This document shows, in pieces, positions 11,349 to 22,531 of a stretch of 64,000 nt of DNA. This DNA comes from Pseudozyma flocculosa PF-1 (lineage: Eukaryota; Basidiomycota; Ustilaginomycetes; Ustilaginales; Ustilaginaceae), in contig NW_006920890.1 of assembly GCF_000417875.1 (NCBI RefSeq), positions 488,205-552,204 of the forward strand. Reading direction: 5' to 3'. Within the stretch, counting starts at the first letter, position 1. The number at the start of each line of letters is the position of its first letter. A program made the position numbers and the translations under genes. The notes below the pieces were generated by a model. The model had not been told where the DNA came from, did no database searches, and was given only the letters and a program-made list of their open reading frames with translations.

Positions 11349-14066
11349 ATGCCGCGCTCCACGACCGCCCGGTCGATGCCGCCGGCGCCGCTGGCCGCCC
11401 TGGCCGCGGCGCTCCTGGCGCCCTCGCTGGCCTACGCCCAAGAGGCCACAAAGGTCGACAACAACTCGACCGCCACCGTCATCTCGTCGCTCGTCCTCAA
11501 CGCCGCCATCTTTGGCGTCCTCATCGCCGTCTTCCTCCTTGCCCGCCCGCGCTTCCGCAACATCTACTGGCCCCGCACCTACCTCACCGTGCCCGAGGAG
11601 CGCGTCGACGCACCGCCAAAGTCCCTCTTTGGCTGGATCCCCGTCTTCCTCCGCACCCCCACGACGGAGATCTACAAGAAAAACGGCCTCGACTCGTACA
11701 TGTTTGTCGAGTACCTCGAGATGATGCTCTGGATCTTTGTCCCCGTCTGGTTCATCTCGTGGGCCGTCCTGATGCCCGTCTACGGCGCAAAGACGACCGG
11801 CGGTCTCACCGGCTTCAACCGCTTCACCTACGCCAACGTCGGCCAGAACGAGCAGGAGTCGAAGCGCTTCGCCGCCCCCCTCATTCTCCAGTACCTCTTC
11901 ACCGCCTGGCTCCTCTACAACGTCCACACCCGCATGCGCCGCTTCATCAAGCTGCGCCAGGAGTTCCTCGTCTCGCCCCGCCACGCCGACACGGCCCAGG
12001 CCAAGACGGTCCTCATCACGGGCGTCCCCAACGAGCTGCTCAGCGAAAAGAAGCTCACCGCCATGTACTCGCAGATGCCCGGCGGCGTCGCCCGCGTCTG
12101 GATCAACCGCGACCTCAAGGAGCTGCCGGACCTCGTCGACGAGCGCGCAAAGTGGCTCAACAAGCTCGAGGCCGCCGAGACCAAAGTCATCAAGCTCGCC
12201 TACAAGCGCGTCAAGAAGGGCAAGGCCCAGGACGCCTCGGCCGACGCCGACAGCGAGATGAACCCGGACATCGCCGAGCGCTACATTGAGAAGAAGCAGC
12301 GCCCCACGCACAAGCTCGGCGCGCTCGGCTGCTTTGGCGAAAAGGTTGACACGCTCACCTGGTGCCGCGAGCGCATCGCCGAGCTCAACAAGCAGATTGA
12401 CCAGAAGCGCTCCGACGTCGCCCACGACTACAAGACCTACCCGCCGCAGAACAGCGCCTTTATCCTCTTCCGCACCCAGATCGCCGCCCACATGGCCCAG
12501 AAGACGCACGCCCACCACCTGCCCTACCGCATGGGCGAGCGCTACGTCGAGGCCCACCCGGACGACGTCGTCTGGGCCAACCTCAACATGAACCCCTACG
12601 AGCGCAAGGTCCGCACCGCCATCGGCTGGGCCATCACCGTCGCCCTCATCGTCTTCTGGACCATCCCCGTCGGCTTCGTCGGCATCGTCTCCAACGTCAA
12701 GGGCCTCAGCCAGGACGTGCCCTTCCTCGGCTGGCTCGGCGACCTTCCTCCCGTCGTCACCGGCATCATCCAGGGTGTGCTGCCGACGGTGCTCCTCGCC
12801 GTGCTCAACATGCTGCTGCCCATCATCCTCCGCCTGCTGGCCCGCCTTAGCGGCGTCCCCACCCGCTCCGGCATCGAGCTCTCGCTCCAGACGCGCTTCT
12901 TTGCCTTCCAGGTGGTGCAGAACTTCCTCGTCCTCACCCTCATCTCGGGCAGCGCCTCGCAGATCTTCAACTTTGTCTCCGAGGTCGGCAGCAACCCGGC
13001 CAGCTTCCCCGGCCTGCTGGCCCAGGCCATCCCCAAGGGCTCGACCTTCTTCCTGTCGTTCATCGCGCTCCAGGGCCTGTCGGGCGGCGCCGCCCTCTTT
13101 GCCCAGACGACGCCGCTGATTGTCTACTACGTCAAGAAGTTCCTGCTCGGCTCGACGCCCCGCAAGGTGTGGCACATTGACCACGACCTGCGCGGCGTCG
13201 CCTGGGGCACTCTCTTCCCCGCCATCTCGCTCATCACCGTCATCGGAACGGGCTATCTCGTCATCGCGCCCATCATCAACGGCTTCACCGCCGTCACGTT
13301 CCTCATCTTCTACCTCGGCTACCGCTACCTCTTCCTCTACGTCTACGACACCCGCCCCGAGAGCGAGACGTCGGGCCTCTACTTCCCCAAGGCCGTCACC
13401 CACATCTTTGTCGGCCTGTACGTCGAGATGGTGATGCTCTGCGCCCTCTTCTTCCTCACCCAGTACGGGCCCGAGGGCTCCAAGACCCAGGCCGCCATCC
13501 CCGAGGGCGCGCTCATGGTCGTCCTCATCGTCCTCGTCGCCGCCTACCACTACATCCTCAACAACTCGCTCAAGCCCCTCTACACGGCGCTGCCCCTCTC
13601 GCTCGTCCCGCCCAGGGACGCCGCCGCGGTGGCGTCGACCGGCGCCGGCGGCGCACACACGGGCGCCGACCTGCGCGTCTCGGGCGAGACGAGCACCGAG
13701 AAGAAGCCGCTGATGATGCAGTCGAGCGACAACGTGGCGCCCGCCTACAGCACCAACGGCGGCGGCAGCCACCTCGGCGACGCCCACCACGGCATCGACG
13801 CCCACGCCGTCGACATGAAGAACCTCGAGAAGCGCCAGCCCGGCAGCGAGGGCGCCGCCGACATGGACGACGCCTTTGTCCACCCGGCCGCCCGCGACCC
13901 GCAGCGGCCCGTCTGGATCCCCAACGACAAGTTTGGCATCGGCCGCGCAGGCGTCGCCGCCGCTCGCCAAGCGGGCGTCGAGGCGACGACGGACAACACG
14001 TCGGTCAACGACAAGGGCCACGTCGAGACCGACGCCTACGAGCCTCCGGGCGAGCCCCGAGTCTAG
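11349..14066 (+). CDS. CSC1/OSCA-like (DUF221) membrane cation channel
   Basis: Single coding exon, 905 residues. After a cleavable or anchor signal (ending SLAYA, about residue 30) comes the first membrane span (about 41-62), then the RSN1 N-terminal region, with LYNVHTRMRRFIKLRQEF before the cytosolic loop. The large cytosolic domain (about 200-400) carries the family's typical start TVLITGVPNELL. The seven-span RSN1_7TM block follows (about 420-740, beginning near IGWAITVALIVFWTIPVGF), and then a polar C-terminal tail. This is the fungal Csc1/Phm7/Rsn1 family of osmotically or mechanically gated calcium-permeable channels in plasma or internal membranes. I cannot tell which paralog it is. 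The ATG just after the leader intron is chosen because upstream codons are repeat-derived. Confidence 0.88.
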   Translation: MPRSTTARSMPPAPLAALAAALLAPSLAYAQEATKVDNNSTATVISSLVLNAAIFGVLIAVFLLARPRFRNIYWPRTYLTVPEERVDAPPKSLFGWIPVFLRTPTTEIYKKNGLDSYMFVEYLEMMLWIFVPVWFISWAVLMPVYGAKTTGGLTGFNRFTYANVGQNEQESKRFAAPLILQYLFTAWLLYNVHTRMRRFIKLRQEFLVSPRHADTAQAKTVLITGVPNELLSEKKLTAMYSQMPGGVARVWINRDLKELPDLVDERAKWLNKLEAAETKVIKLAYKRVKKGKAQDASADADSEMNPDIAERYIEKKQRPTHKLGALGCFGEKVDTLTWCRERIAELNKQIDQKRSDVAHDYKTYPPQNSAFILFRTQIAAHMAQKTHAHHLPYRMGERYVEAHPDDVVWANLNMNPYERKVRTAIGWAITVALIVFWTIPVGFVGIVSNVKGLSQDVPFLGWLGDLPPVVTGIIQGVLPTVLLAVLNMLLPIILRLLARLSGVPTRSGIELSLQTRFFAFQVVQNFLVLTLISGSASQIFNFVSEVGSNPASFPGLLAQAIPKGSTFFLSFIALQGLSGGAALFAQTTPLIVYYVKKFLLGSTPRKVWHIDHDLRGVAWGTLFPAISLITVIGTGYLVIAPIINGFTAVTFLIFYLGYRYLFLYVYDTRPESETSGLYFPKAVTHIFVGLYVEMVMLCALFFLTQYGPEGSKTQAAIPEGALMVVLIVLVAAYHYILNNSLKPLYTALPLSLVPPRDAAAVASTGAGGAHTGADLRVSGETSTEKKPLMMQSSDNVAPAYSTNGGGSHLGDAHHGIDAHAVDMKNLEKRQPGSEGAADMDDAFVHPAARDPQRPVWIPNDKFGIGRAGVAAARQAGVEATTDNTSVNDKGHVETDAYEPPGEPRV

Positions 14067-15911
14067 GCGGCGGGACAAGAGTCGTGGTCGCCGGCGGCAC
14101 CGCCGTCGCTGTCGACCCGACCCGACCTGATCTGCTCTGCTCTCTGCCCGTTGCTCTTCTTCTACGCCCCGCGGTTGTCTCAGCGCCCATCTCTATTCCC
14201 CGGCCGCCGCGCTGTTTCGCGCTGCTGGCTGCTCGATGCCACGTTGAATTTGGGCTTCATCGGACGGGCGGCCTCGCTCGGCGGCCCTGCTCCGATGGCG
14301 TCCCATATACCCAACTTCCTTTCGCCTCGCCCCCCGGCCCTCGGCCGTCGGCCTCGCTTATCCTTCTTGCCCCTTGTCTACCCTAATCTTGAGCTCGCGC
14401 TCGCCTCGATGGCTCCCGTTGGCGGCGGAGAGTCACCTCATCCGCCGCCGCCACCGCCTCCTCGATCTTGAGCCTAGCAGCCCGTCGGCCCTGTGCCCGG
14501 GGGCGTCACGCTTGGCCTCGACCGAACCCACCCCTGTACCAGCCTGGTCTCTTCCCCTCTCTATCTCTCTGTTACCCCGTCTTATCTCAGGAATGCAACG
14601 AGCGTTTTGATGAAGTCGTCGATCCGTGCGGAGTCGAAAGAGATTGCAGGGCGCAAAGGGGACGGCATGGGGCGCTCTTCGGCCCAGCGGCGTCTTTCTC
14701 GTCACTCTGGCTTTGGCTGGCCGAGCATGCATGCTCGCTTGCGCCAACACGGCTGGATGCGCGCGGCATAAGCGCGGCTGGGTGGCGCAAGCCCGGCGGA
14801 CCGACGGGACGGATTCGTGACGCCCGTTACCTGTCTCTTTCTCCCTCTCTTTCCTCTCCCTCCCGCCACCCGGCTTGATCCGCTCGAGCTTGCCACTATC
14901 TCCTACCACTCGATCGACCTTGGAACCGCATCGAATCAGCGGTATCGCCCCGTCAGCCAGCCGCATGCCGAAGGGCGATGCCTGGCTACAGAAGTGTCCT
15001 TTTGCCTCTGCCCATCCACTCGCCACTCTCACTCACCACTCTCTTCGTCAGCACGTCTCGGACTCGGTGTGGCACGGAATCGAAGGCAAAAAGGCTCCGG
15101 TGAGACGAGCTTCATTTCGCCGGGCATCAAAAAAGGCCGGCCCAGGCCAGGCCAACCTTGCTTGCTGGCTGCTTGCTTTGGGGGTTTGTCCTCAGGCCGA
15201 CGCCCCGGACGCCCTTTACGCTACGCTACGTTACGCTACCGCCCCGCACCTCAACGCAACGCACCGTAATGGCTGCAAACGGGCGCAGTGACCGAGCAAG
15301 CACCGCATCTACACCACATCGTCGTTGGTCGGCGAGAGCACGTGCGTGTTGCGCCACTCTTTATCGACGCTTCGCTCCCCACTCCCGCCCCGTTTTGTGC
15401 CCTCCTACGCTCCAACGGGCGCAAGAGCGGACGGACGGATGACATGGCGCCACCACCTCATTCGTCAACGTGCTCCGTCCGCGCACCGGGCACGTTTGCC
15501 GTCGTCCAGTCCGCATTTGCCCGCCCGCCCGCCCGGCGACGGTCTCTGCAAGCCCACCCGACTATCGGTCAGCGACGAGAACAAGGTTCGAGCAAGGTGG
15601 CCCGGATACGTACATACGTCGGGCGTATGCTGCGCCGCCGTTCGGGTGTGGTAGAGGATGAGGATGATCATGACCACCTCCGGCAGTCGGTGCCCAGTGC
15701 ATGGGTGGCGAGGAAGGTCGGTGGTATAAAGCGAGCGAGATGGTGGCTTCGACCTGGCTCGTTCCTGCTCGTCGCTCCGCCCCTCGTTCATCTCCACGGT
15801 CATCTCGTCGACTCCATCCGATCCGATCCGATACGCCACGCCGTCGACGTTGCAGCACACCCCTTTCGTCCCTCGTCTCACAGGGGAAAAACCAACCGCC
15901 CATCGACCAGG
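14067..15911. other. Intergenic region
   Basis: About 1.8 kb without a supported gene. It has CT-rich stretches and, near the end, the TATA box and leader of the following gene. Confidence 0.45.
15725..15730 (+). promoter_or_regulatory. TATA box of the gene starting at 15912
   Basis: TATAAA in GGTATAAAGCG, 187 bp upstream of the ATG; the best match to a consensus TATA box in this half of the window. Confidence 0.45.
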
Positions 15912-17565
15912 ATGCGAGCGACCACCTCGTCGTCGTCCCCGGCCCTCGTCTACGCCCTGGTCGTCGCATTCCTCCTCTCTTCGACGCTGCTCGACACCTC
16001 GTCCGCGCTCGCGTATATGCTAAGCGCTTCATTGGCACGCGCAGCGAGCAGCGAATTGGTCCACGACACGCCACTGGACCCACCGCTGATCCAGGATGCA
16101 CTGTCCCGCAGCGGCGCCAAGGGTGCTGAACCTCTCCGCCCCGTTGCAGCGACGACAACAACCACAACGACGACTGCGGCAGGCGCCGTGGGGTCAGACT
16201 CGTTCCGACTTCCACCGCCGATTCGACACGTGCGCCCGCTGCGGTCGGCGGGCGCTTCGCCGCTCTCGTCTCCGCGCTTCGCATCGCCGGCCTCTCCGGC
16301 GCAGTCAGACCGCGCGTCGTCGGTGGAGATGTCGGTCTACCACTCGGCCGCATCCACACCGCGCTCCGACGATGTCGGCGAGAGGCAGAGGACACTTCGA
16401 CAGCCCCTCCTCGCGTCTCCCCGCTCCGAAGAGGGCCAGCGATCCGATCGCTTCCGCGCGCTGTCGTTTGCGATGCCGGAATCGCCGCAGAAGCAGGTTC
16501 AGTCACCTGCGGCCTCGGGCGGAACGAGTGAAGTCATTCCGTCTCAACGTGCTGCGTATGCGCAATCGGATGGATCGCCACCGACAACAGCGGCGGCGTC
16601 ATCGCAACGGCAGCAACCAAACGGACAAGTCGACACCACCGCCACCACAACTGCAGAGGACGGAACGAAGACGACAGCAGCGGACCGAGGGGACGACGCG
16701 GCGGCGACGACGACCGCGGCGACGACGGCGGACAAGACGGATTCGGGCTGGATGGGTCTGGGCGTCCCGCGCAAAGCGGCGATAGGGGCCTACGCCTCGC
16801 TCACGGCTTCCGGTGCGGGCGCCCTCGCGCTCACCTACCAGGCCGAGAGCATCGTACAAAAGTACAAGGAAAGCCGCATCAAAGGTGAGCCTGCCCTCGT
16901 GCCTCGTACCTCTTTCTCGACGTGACGTGGAATGCTTGCTCACCGTCTTGCGATGCGGTGCGGCGCGGTGGGTAGAGCACGATGCGAGGAAAAAGTGCAG
17001 GGATCAAAAGAAGAATGCTCCTGCTGCTGCTGACCAGGCGGGAGGGGTTAAGAGGCGAGGGCTCAACGAAAAGGCCTTGGCGGTGAGTGCCTCGCTCCGC
17101 TCGTGTAGCGCGCCGAGGGTCGTGGAGAGGGAGAGAGAGTTTGGCTTGCTGATACGCGGCCACGCGAGTTGTTGCCCTGTCCGTCGCGCTCCGTTTGGAC
17201 GTGTCGGTATACGGCAGGCGATGTGAGTCCAAGTCCAGATACGCCGTGATGGCCTCGATCGGGTCGAGTGGCTGCTGATGCTCCCTGCTCCGCCCCCTCT
17301 GGGTATCTCGGCGGGCACGACGCGCAGGGAGGACTACGGCAAGGCAGCTGCGGCAACCGAGGGGCTGTTTGCGGCCGGTCTGGGCGTCGGGAGCGTGTGA
17401 GTGGCGTCGTCGCCGTCGACCTCTGCCCGCCTCGCCTTTGCGCGCAAGGAGCGTTGAACTGACACGCCAGGCCGGCCATCCGGGCGATGCTCGCGCAGCG
17501 TCTACTCGATCAAGGCGGCCGATAGGCTGTACGACATTTCCCTCTGTGGCGAAAAGGACGAGTGA
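15912..17565 (+). CDS. Uncharacterised secretory or membrane protein, four exons
   Basis: I propose exons 15912-16884, 16976-17082, 17239-17396 and 17499-17565. All junctions are GTGAG...AG and keep the frame through phases 1, 0 and 2, giving 434 residues. The first about 35 residues are a strong signal peptide or anchor. Residues 40-270 are a Ser/Thr/Pro/Ala-rich low-complexity stretch with runs of threonine. Near 285-305 lies a small-residue hydrophobic segment (IGAYASLTASGAGALALTY), and a second one (GLFAAGLGVGSVVYS) lies near the C-terminus, which ends in LCGEKDE. I recognise no family. The last three exons were found from splice sites and frame, so their boundaries are inference; without splicing the frame would end at 16925. 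Confidence 0.5.
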
Positions 17566-19269
17566 AGGCCAGGCCAGGCCAGGCGGGGCCTCGAGGCGGC
17601 ATGGTCACGACGGTCGCTGCGGCAGCGCGGCGACCCACACCGCTTGTCTCGGCGGCAGCGCACCGCCGGGCGTCGACAGTGACGAGGCATGGTGGTGTGA
17701 CGGGGCGGGCCGAGCTGGGCTGCACAGTGGGTGCGGTACCTACTGTACCAAGCCCAGAGCCGCGCGAAAGCGAGGTGGTCACATCCGGGTCTACAGTATC
17801 TCTATGAAGCTTGAGGCCCAGCTGGTCTGGCACCTTGTACCGGTATGGACAGATGATCAACAGCGCGCGATCGATGTCTTTTCCCCGCATTCGCAAACGC
17901 CGGCCGGGCTGTACCGTACCCCGCATTTGCGAGAGGTGGTGCGGGGCAGGCCATGGCAGTAGTCGCTGGCTGGGCTTTAAGTCCATGGTGCGTGCCGGCA
18001 GGCAGCATGTAGGCTGCCGAAGAGACGGAGGTCGGGAAGCTTGCTTGCGCGCAGCAGGAAGCTAAGGCGAGCCATGACCTTGCTGGCTTGGCTGGCGCAG
18101 GGCGAGCGATGTGTCACAGGCTCTGCTTGCTTGTCTACTGCACGCCGAGAACGCAAAACCCGGTCGGTGTATTTACGAGGCCAAAGTGAAGAGAGCCATG
18201 CAGGCCAGGTAGGCCCGTGCCGCCTGGTGTTTGTCGCTGCGCAACCGATTGCCCGGTGGGGGTCGGGAAGCAAAGGCGGCGGCGGCGGCGGCGGCGGCGG
18301 TTGATCGAGACCAGCCCGAGCCAACTGGACGGAAGAGGCCCAGGCGAGGGGGCCAGCCAAGGTGCGGAGGTAAGCCCGCCCACCAGCAGCGGCGAGCAGG
18401 CAGGCAGGGTGACGGCCGGTGCAAAGGCGGCGCGCGGCCGCAAAGGCCTGGCAGCCCAACATCCACCTTCCCGGAGAGGGTCACGCGGGGGGCCACAGCG
18501 GCCACAGCGGCCAGGCCAGGCCAGGCAAGGCCAAGTCGAGCTTAAGCCCGCGCCAAGCCAGCCAGCCAGCCAGCCGCGCACGCAGCCTGGCAGATCGAGT
18601 GGAGGCCTCCCCCGCCTGGCTCCGTTTTTCGGCTCACAGCCGCTCGCTGGCTGGCCTGCCTGGCTCGTTTGGGTGGCAGGCCAGGCCTCGCTCGCTGCTT
18701 CGGTTTTGCCGCTCGACGCTGCTGTGGCAGCAGCAGCAGCGGCTCGATGACACCTCGCACACCGTCGTTGCCCAAGGAAGCAAAGGCCAGCAAGCACCCC
18801 ATCGTCGCATCGCCAGCCTAGCCAGCCAGACCGCTCGGGCCGCCTCGCTGCAATCCGACCTTAACCCCGCTCGTCCAGAACAGCCGTCCTGGCCAGTCGA
18901 TGGGCTCAAGTCCCAGGTTGCCATCGGTCGGCTCAGGTGCGGGACGGATGTTGCAGGCAGAGGACGACCAGCTTTCACCCGTACACTTGGTGCATCGCAC
19001 GCTTGATGGGCGGACACGGCGGTAGACGGCCGTGTGGCAAACAGCCAGCCATGTATGTAGGCGCGGGGAACGGATTGGGGCAGCAGCGCGCAACAGCGTG
19101 GGCGAGCCAGGCTGGCCCGTGCCCGGCAGAGTGGCATTCTGGCTTCCCCGCACTTCTGTCACCGCGAAAAATGGAGAGGGGCGGCGGCCAAGCGAGAGAG
19201 CGCCGCCAGAAAGGGCCAGCACGCGCGGCGGGCTGCCGTCGACTGTGACGGTCGTCGTGCAGGCAGGCC

Positions 19270-19271
<2 letters not shown>

Positions 19272-19305
<34 letters not shown>
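19272..19305. repeat. (CAG)n trinucleotide microsatellite
   Basis: About eleven CAG units in intergenic DNA; shadow frames read it as alanine or glutamine runs. Confidence 0.9.
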
Positions 19306-19307
<2 letters not shown>

Positions 19308-19630
19308 CAGCAGCAACAGAAGGCGAGCGCGGTCGGGCCACGCTTTCGCTTTCGCCGCCTCTGCCTTCGCCTTCGCCGTTGCCTTCGTCGCCGCCGTCGG
19401 CCGGCCTCTGTTCCGTGCTTTCCTGCCCAAGCGAGGCCGGCCTGGCCTGGCACCACAAAGGCAGGCGGGTCAGCTGCCCGTTGTGTGGCTCGCCGCCGCC
19501 GCTGCGTTCGCCGCCTGGCCTGGCAGCGCAGCAGCACCTCCTCTGTCGGTCGGCAGCCCTCCGCCCCGCTCCTCTTCTCATCGCCCGCCTCAGCCTCGGC
19601 CTCTCCCCCTCGCCCATCCTCCTGGCGCTC

Positions 19631-19636
19631 GCTATA
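19631..19636 (+). promoter_or_regulatory. TATA box of the aldehyde dehydrogenase gene
   Basis: TATAAG in GCTATAAGAACC, about 160 bp upstream of the donor of the predicted 5'UTR intron, consistent with a short non-coding first exon. Confidence 0.45.
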
Positions 19637-19792
19637 AGAACCTCCGCTGGTCGTCCCTTCAATCCTTCGCGCCTGCCTCCTCACACCATCCGGACTCTTC
19701 CCACGAGCACTTCCTCTTCCGCACCAGTCCGCACTGCCATCGCCCACGCATCCTCTCACCCTTCATCACCCACCGCCACCCCACAGCACAAC

Positions 19793-20054
19793 GTGAGTCG
19801 ACCCCGTTGCAGCAGCTTCCGCCCGTCGTTTCGGCGGCCTCGCTGTCGTTGCCCGGCTCCTGGCGACGACAACGGGGAAACGTGGCCCCGTGGCGCGGCC
19901 TGCCCGCCCTGCAGACGGCGCTCCTATCACGCTCCTGGCTCGCTGCGCCGACTCGGACGCTGACGATCTGTCCTTTCGCCCGCTCGCTGCCCCATCGCTG
20001 CCGTCCGCTCTTGGCCTTGCCCTCTGTTTTCTCTCCCGCCCGCCCCTCTGACAG
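19793..20054 (+). other. Probable 5'UTR intron of the aldehyde dehydrogenase gene
   Basis: GTGAGT at 19793 and CTGACAG ending at 20054, eight bases before the CCGCCACC-type Kozak context of the ATG. The segment is pyrimidine-rich towards its 3' end and interrupts no coding frame. Confidence 0.5.
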
Positions 20055-20062
20055 CCGCCACC

Positions 20063-21556
20063 ATGCCCAAGCTCGAGCTCAGCTTCCCCAACGGCGTCAA
20101 GACGACCGTCCAGTCTGACCTCTTCATCAACAACAAGTTTGTCCCCGCCCTCGATGGCAAGACGTTCGCCACCGTCAACCCCTCGACGGGCAAGGAGATC
20201 GGCCAGGTCGCCGAGGCCTCGGCCAAGGACATCGACGTCGCCGTAAAGGCCGCCCGCGACGCCTTTGAAAACGTCTGGGGCGAAAAGGTGCCCGGCGCCG
20301 AGCGAGGACGCCTGCTGCTCAAGCTCGCCGACCTGGTCGAGGCCAACCTCGACGTCCTCGCCTCGATCGAGTCGCTCGACAACGGCAAGGCCTTCTCGAT
20401 TGCCAAGGGCTTCGACGTCGCCGCCGTCGCCGCCAACATCCGCTACTACGGCGGCTGGGCCGACAAGAACCAGGGCAAGACGATCGAGACCAACGACAAG
20501 AAGTTCACCTACACCCGCCACGAGCCCATCGGCGTCTGCGGCCAGATCATCCCCTGGAACTTCCCCCTGCTCATGTTTGCCTGGAAGATTGGCCCGGCGC
20601 TCGCCACGGGCAACACCGTCGTCCTCAAGACGGCCGAGCAGACGCCGCTCTCGGCCATCAAGATGTGCGAGCTGATCGTCGAGGCCGGCTTCCCCCCGGG
20701 CGTCGTCAACGTCGTCTCGGGCTTCGGCGCCGTCGCGGGCGCCGCCATCTCGAACCACATGGACATTGACAAGGTCGCCTTCACCGGCTCCACGCTCGTC
20801 GGCCGCAACATTATGAAGGCGGCCGCCTCGACCAACCTCAAGAAGGTCACGCTCGAGCTCGGCGGCAAGTCGCCCAACGTCATCTTCAAGGACGCCGACC
20901 TGGACCAGGCCGTCAAGTGGGCCGCGTTCGGCATCATGTTCAACCACGGCCAGACGTGCTGCGCCGGCTCGCGCGTCTACGTCGAGGAGGACGTCTACGA
21001 CCAGTTTATGGACAAGATGACGGCGCTCTGCAAGAGCCTGTCGGTCGGCGACCCCTTTGCCCAGAACACGTTCCAGGGCCCGCAGGTCTCGCAGCTCCAG
21101 TACGACCGCATCATGGAGTACATTGAGTCGGGCAAGAAGGAGGCCAACCTGCACCTGGGCGGCGTGCGCAAGGGCAGCGAGGGCTACTTTATCGAGCCCA
21201 CCATCTTCACCGACGCCGACCACAACTCGAAGATTGCGCGCGAGGAGATCTTTGGGCCCGTTGTCGTCGTGAGCAAGTTCAAGGACGAGAAGGAGCTGCT
21301 GCGGATCGCCAACGACACCATGTACGGCCTGGCGGCCGCCGTCTTTTCGCGCGACATTTCGCGCGCCATTGAGACGGCGCACAAGCTCAAGGCGGGCACG
21401 GTGTGGGTTAACTGCTACAACCAGCTCGACCCGCAGGTGCCCTTCGGCGGCTACAAGGCGTCGGGCATCGGCCGCGAGCTGGGCGAGTACGCGCTGGCCA
21501 ACTACACCAACGTCAAGGCGGTCCACTGCAACCTGTCGACGCCGGCGCCGCTCTAA
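20063..21556 (+). CDS. NAD(P)+-dependent aldehyde dehydrogenase
   Basis: Single coding exon, 497 residues, the usual ALDH length, with no targeting peptide, so probably cytosolic. The class 1/2 motifs are intact: the nucleotide-binding PWNFPLLMFAWKIGPAL segment, the FTGSTLVG glycine motif, the general-base glutamate in LELGGKSPN (E265), the catalytic cysteine in FNHGQTCCAGSR (C299), and the EIFGPVV and PFGGYKASGIGRE signatures near the end. It oxidises aliphatic aldehydes such as acetaldehyde to carboxylic acids in pyruvate/ethanol metabolism or detoxification. A TATA box and a leader intron lie upstream. Very strong GC3 bias suggests high expression. The exact substrate is not readable. Confidence 0.95.
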   Translation: MPKLELSFPNGVKTTVQSDLFINNKFVPALDGKTFATVNPSTGKEIGQVAEASAKDIDVAVKAARDAFENVWGEKVPGAERGRLLLKLADLVEANLDVLASIESLDNGKAFSIAKGFDVAAVAANIRYYGGWADKNQGKTIETNDKKFTYTRHEPIGVCGQIIPWNFPLLMFAWKIGPALATGNTVVLKTAEQTPLSAIKMCELIVEAGFPPGVVNVVSGFGAVAGAAISNHMDIDKVAFTGSTLVGRNIMKAAASTNLKKVTLELGGKSPNVIFKDADLDQAVKWAAFGIMFNHGQTCCAGSRVYVEEDVYDQFMDKMTALCKSLSVGDPFAQNTFQGPQVSQLQYDRIMEYIESGKKEANLHLGGVRKGSEGYFIEPTIFTDADHNSKIAREEIFGPVVVVSKFKDEKELLRIANDTMYGLAAAVFSRDISRAIETAHKLKAGTVWVNCYNQLDPQVPFGGYKASGIGRELGEYALANYTNVKAVHCNLSTPAPL

Positions 21557-22071
21557 GCGGTGCAGACGCCGCACCGTGCCACGCGATCCCCGTCGCCGTC
21601 GATGGGGGTAGACGCACCCACCAGACGCCCGGCCGCCTTCCTAGCTTTCACTACGCGTGTCTGCGCGTTTTCCCGTTGTTGTATCTGAACCAGGACCGCT
21701 CGATGGCGTTTCCGTGTTTCCGTCGAGCCATTGGTTTGAAATGACATGACGATATCGTGATGACCTCTTCGTTATTAGAAGCGGTGGCTGTCGAGCTAGT
21801 GGTGGCAGTGGTGGTGGTGGTGGTGGTGGTGGTGGTGGCGTGCGAGCGTGGCCGAGCTTGGGCTGGGCTGCGGGACTCGGGCGAGGCAGACCCTCTCCCT
21901 CCACCTGGGCCACGCTGGAATTTTTTAAAGGCGAGCAGCGGGCCTCGGGACCCTCCTGGGACGGCAGCCTCCCCCTGTCCTGCTGCCACCACCACCACCA
22001 CCACCACCACCCCAGCTCTCCCCGTCCACCGACCGAACCCATACCCATGTAACCGAACCCGCGCACCGACA
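21557..22071. other. Spacer with GGT and CAC triplet runs
   Basis: About 515 bp between the aldehyde dehydrogenase and the Rrn11-like gene. It holds a GGT run (about 21801-21838) and a complementary-type CAC/ACC run (about 21988-22011), which could pair in a transcript; otherwise I see nothing. Confidence 0.5.
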
Positions 22072-22476
22072 ATGGAACCGGGCTACGTATTCCAACCGCC
22101 ACGGCCGGTCAAGGCGCGGGGATCGGTGCACAGCAACTCGCACCCGCCCTCTTCGCTGCCGCTCCACCTCCCCCGCGAGACGGAACCGACCAACTCGCTA
22201 CGGCGGCACCACCTTCGACGCGCCTTTGACCTCGTGCACATCCTCCTCCTCCGTCGCGATGCGGTGCGCGCGGGGAGGGCGCTCAGGGTGCTGATGCACG
22301 CCCATGAGTGGAGGAGCCACGAGCTGTGGCGCCTCGGCCTTGCCGTCCTGTCCTGCCACGTCTCGTCGCTCTCCCACCGTCGTCGTCGTCGGCGTGGGTC
22401 CTTCCAAGGTGACGGCGAGGGGGAGCGAGATACCGCCGCGGATGCGGGTGCGAGCTCGAAGCGCAAAGGTGCCGAA

Positions 22477-22531
<55 letters not shown>

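Larger units (their letters stand above)
17566..19792. other. Intergenic region rich in GGCCA, GGC and CAG repeats
   Basis: About 2.2 kb without a supported gene. GGCCA pentamer runs occur at 17567-17583 and 18509-18532, a GGC triplet run at about 18278-18301, GCCA runs near 18550 and a CAG run at 19272-19305. The right end holds the promoter and non-coding first exon of the aldehyde dehydrogenase gene. Confidence 0.5.

Noticed and set aside
11178..14078. 966-residue minus-strand open frame opposite the CSC1-like gene
   Set aside because: Antisense shadow of a GC3-biased gene: rich in Val, Asp, Gly, Arg and His, with no membrane or domain pattern. The sense protein has clear family motifs.
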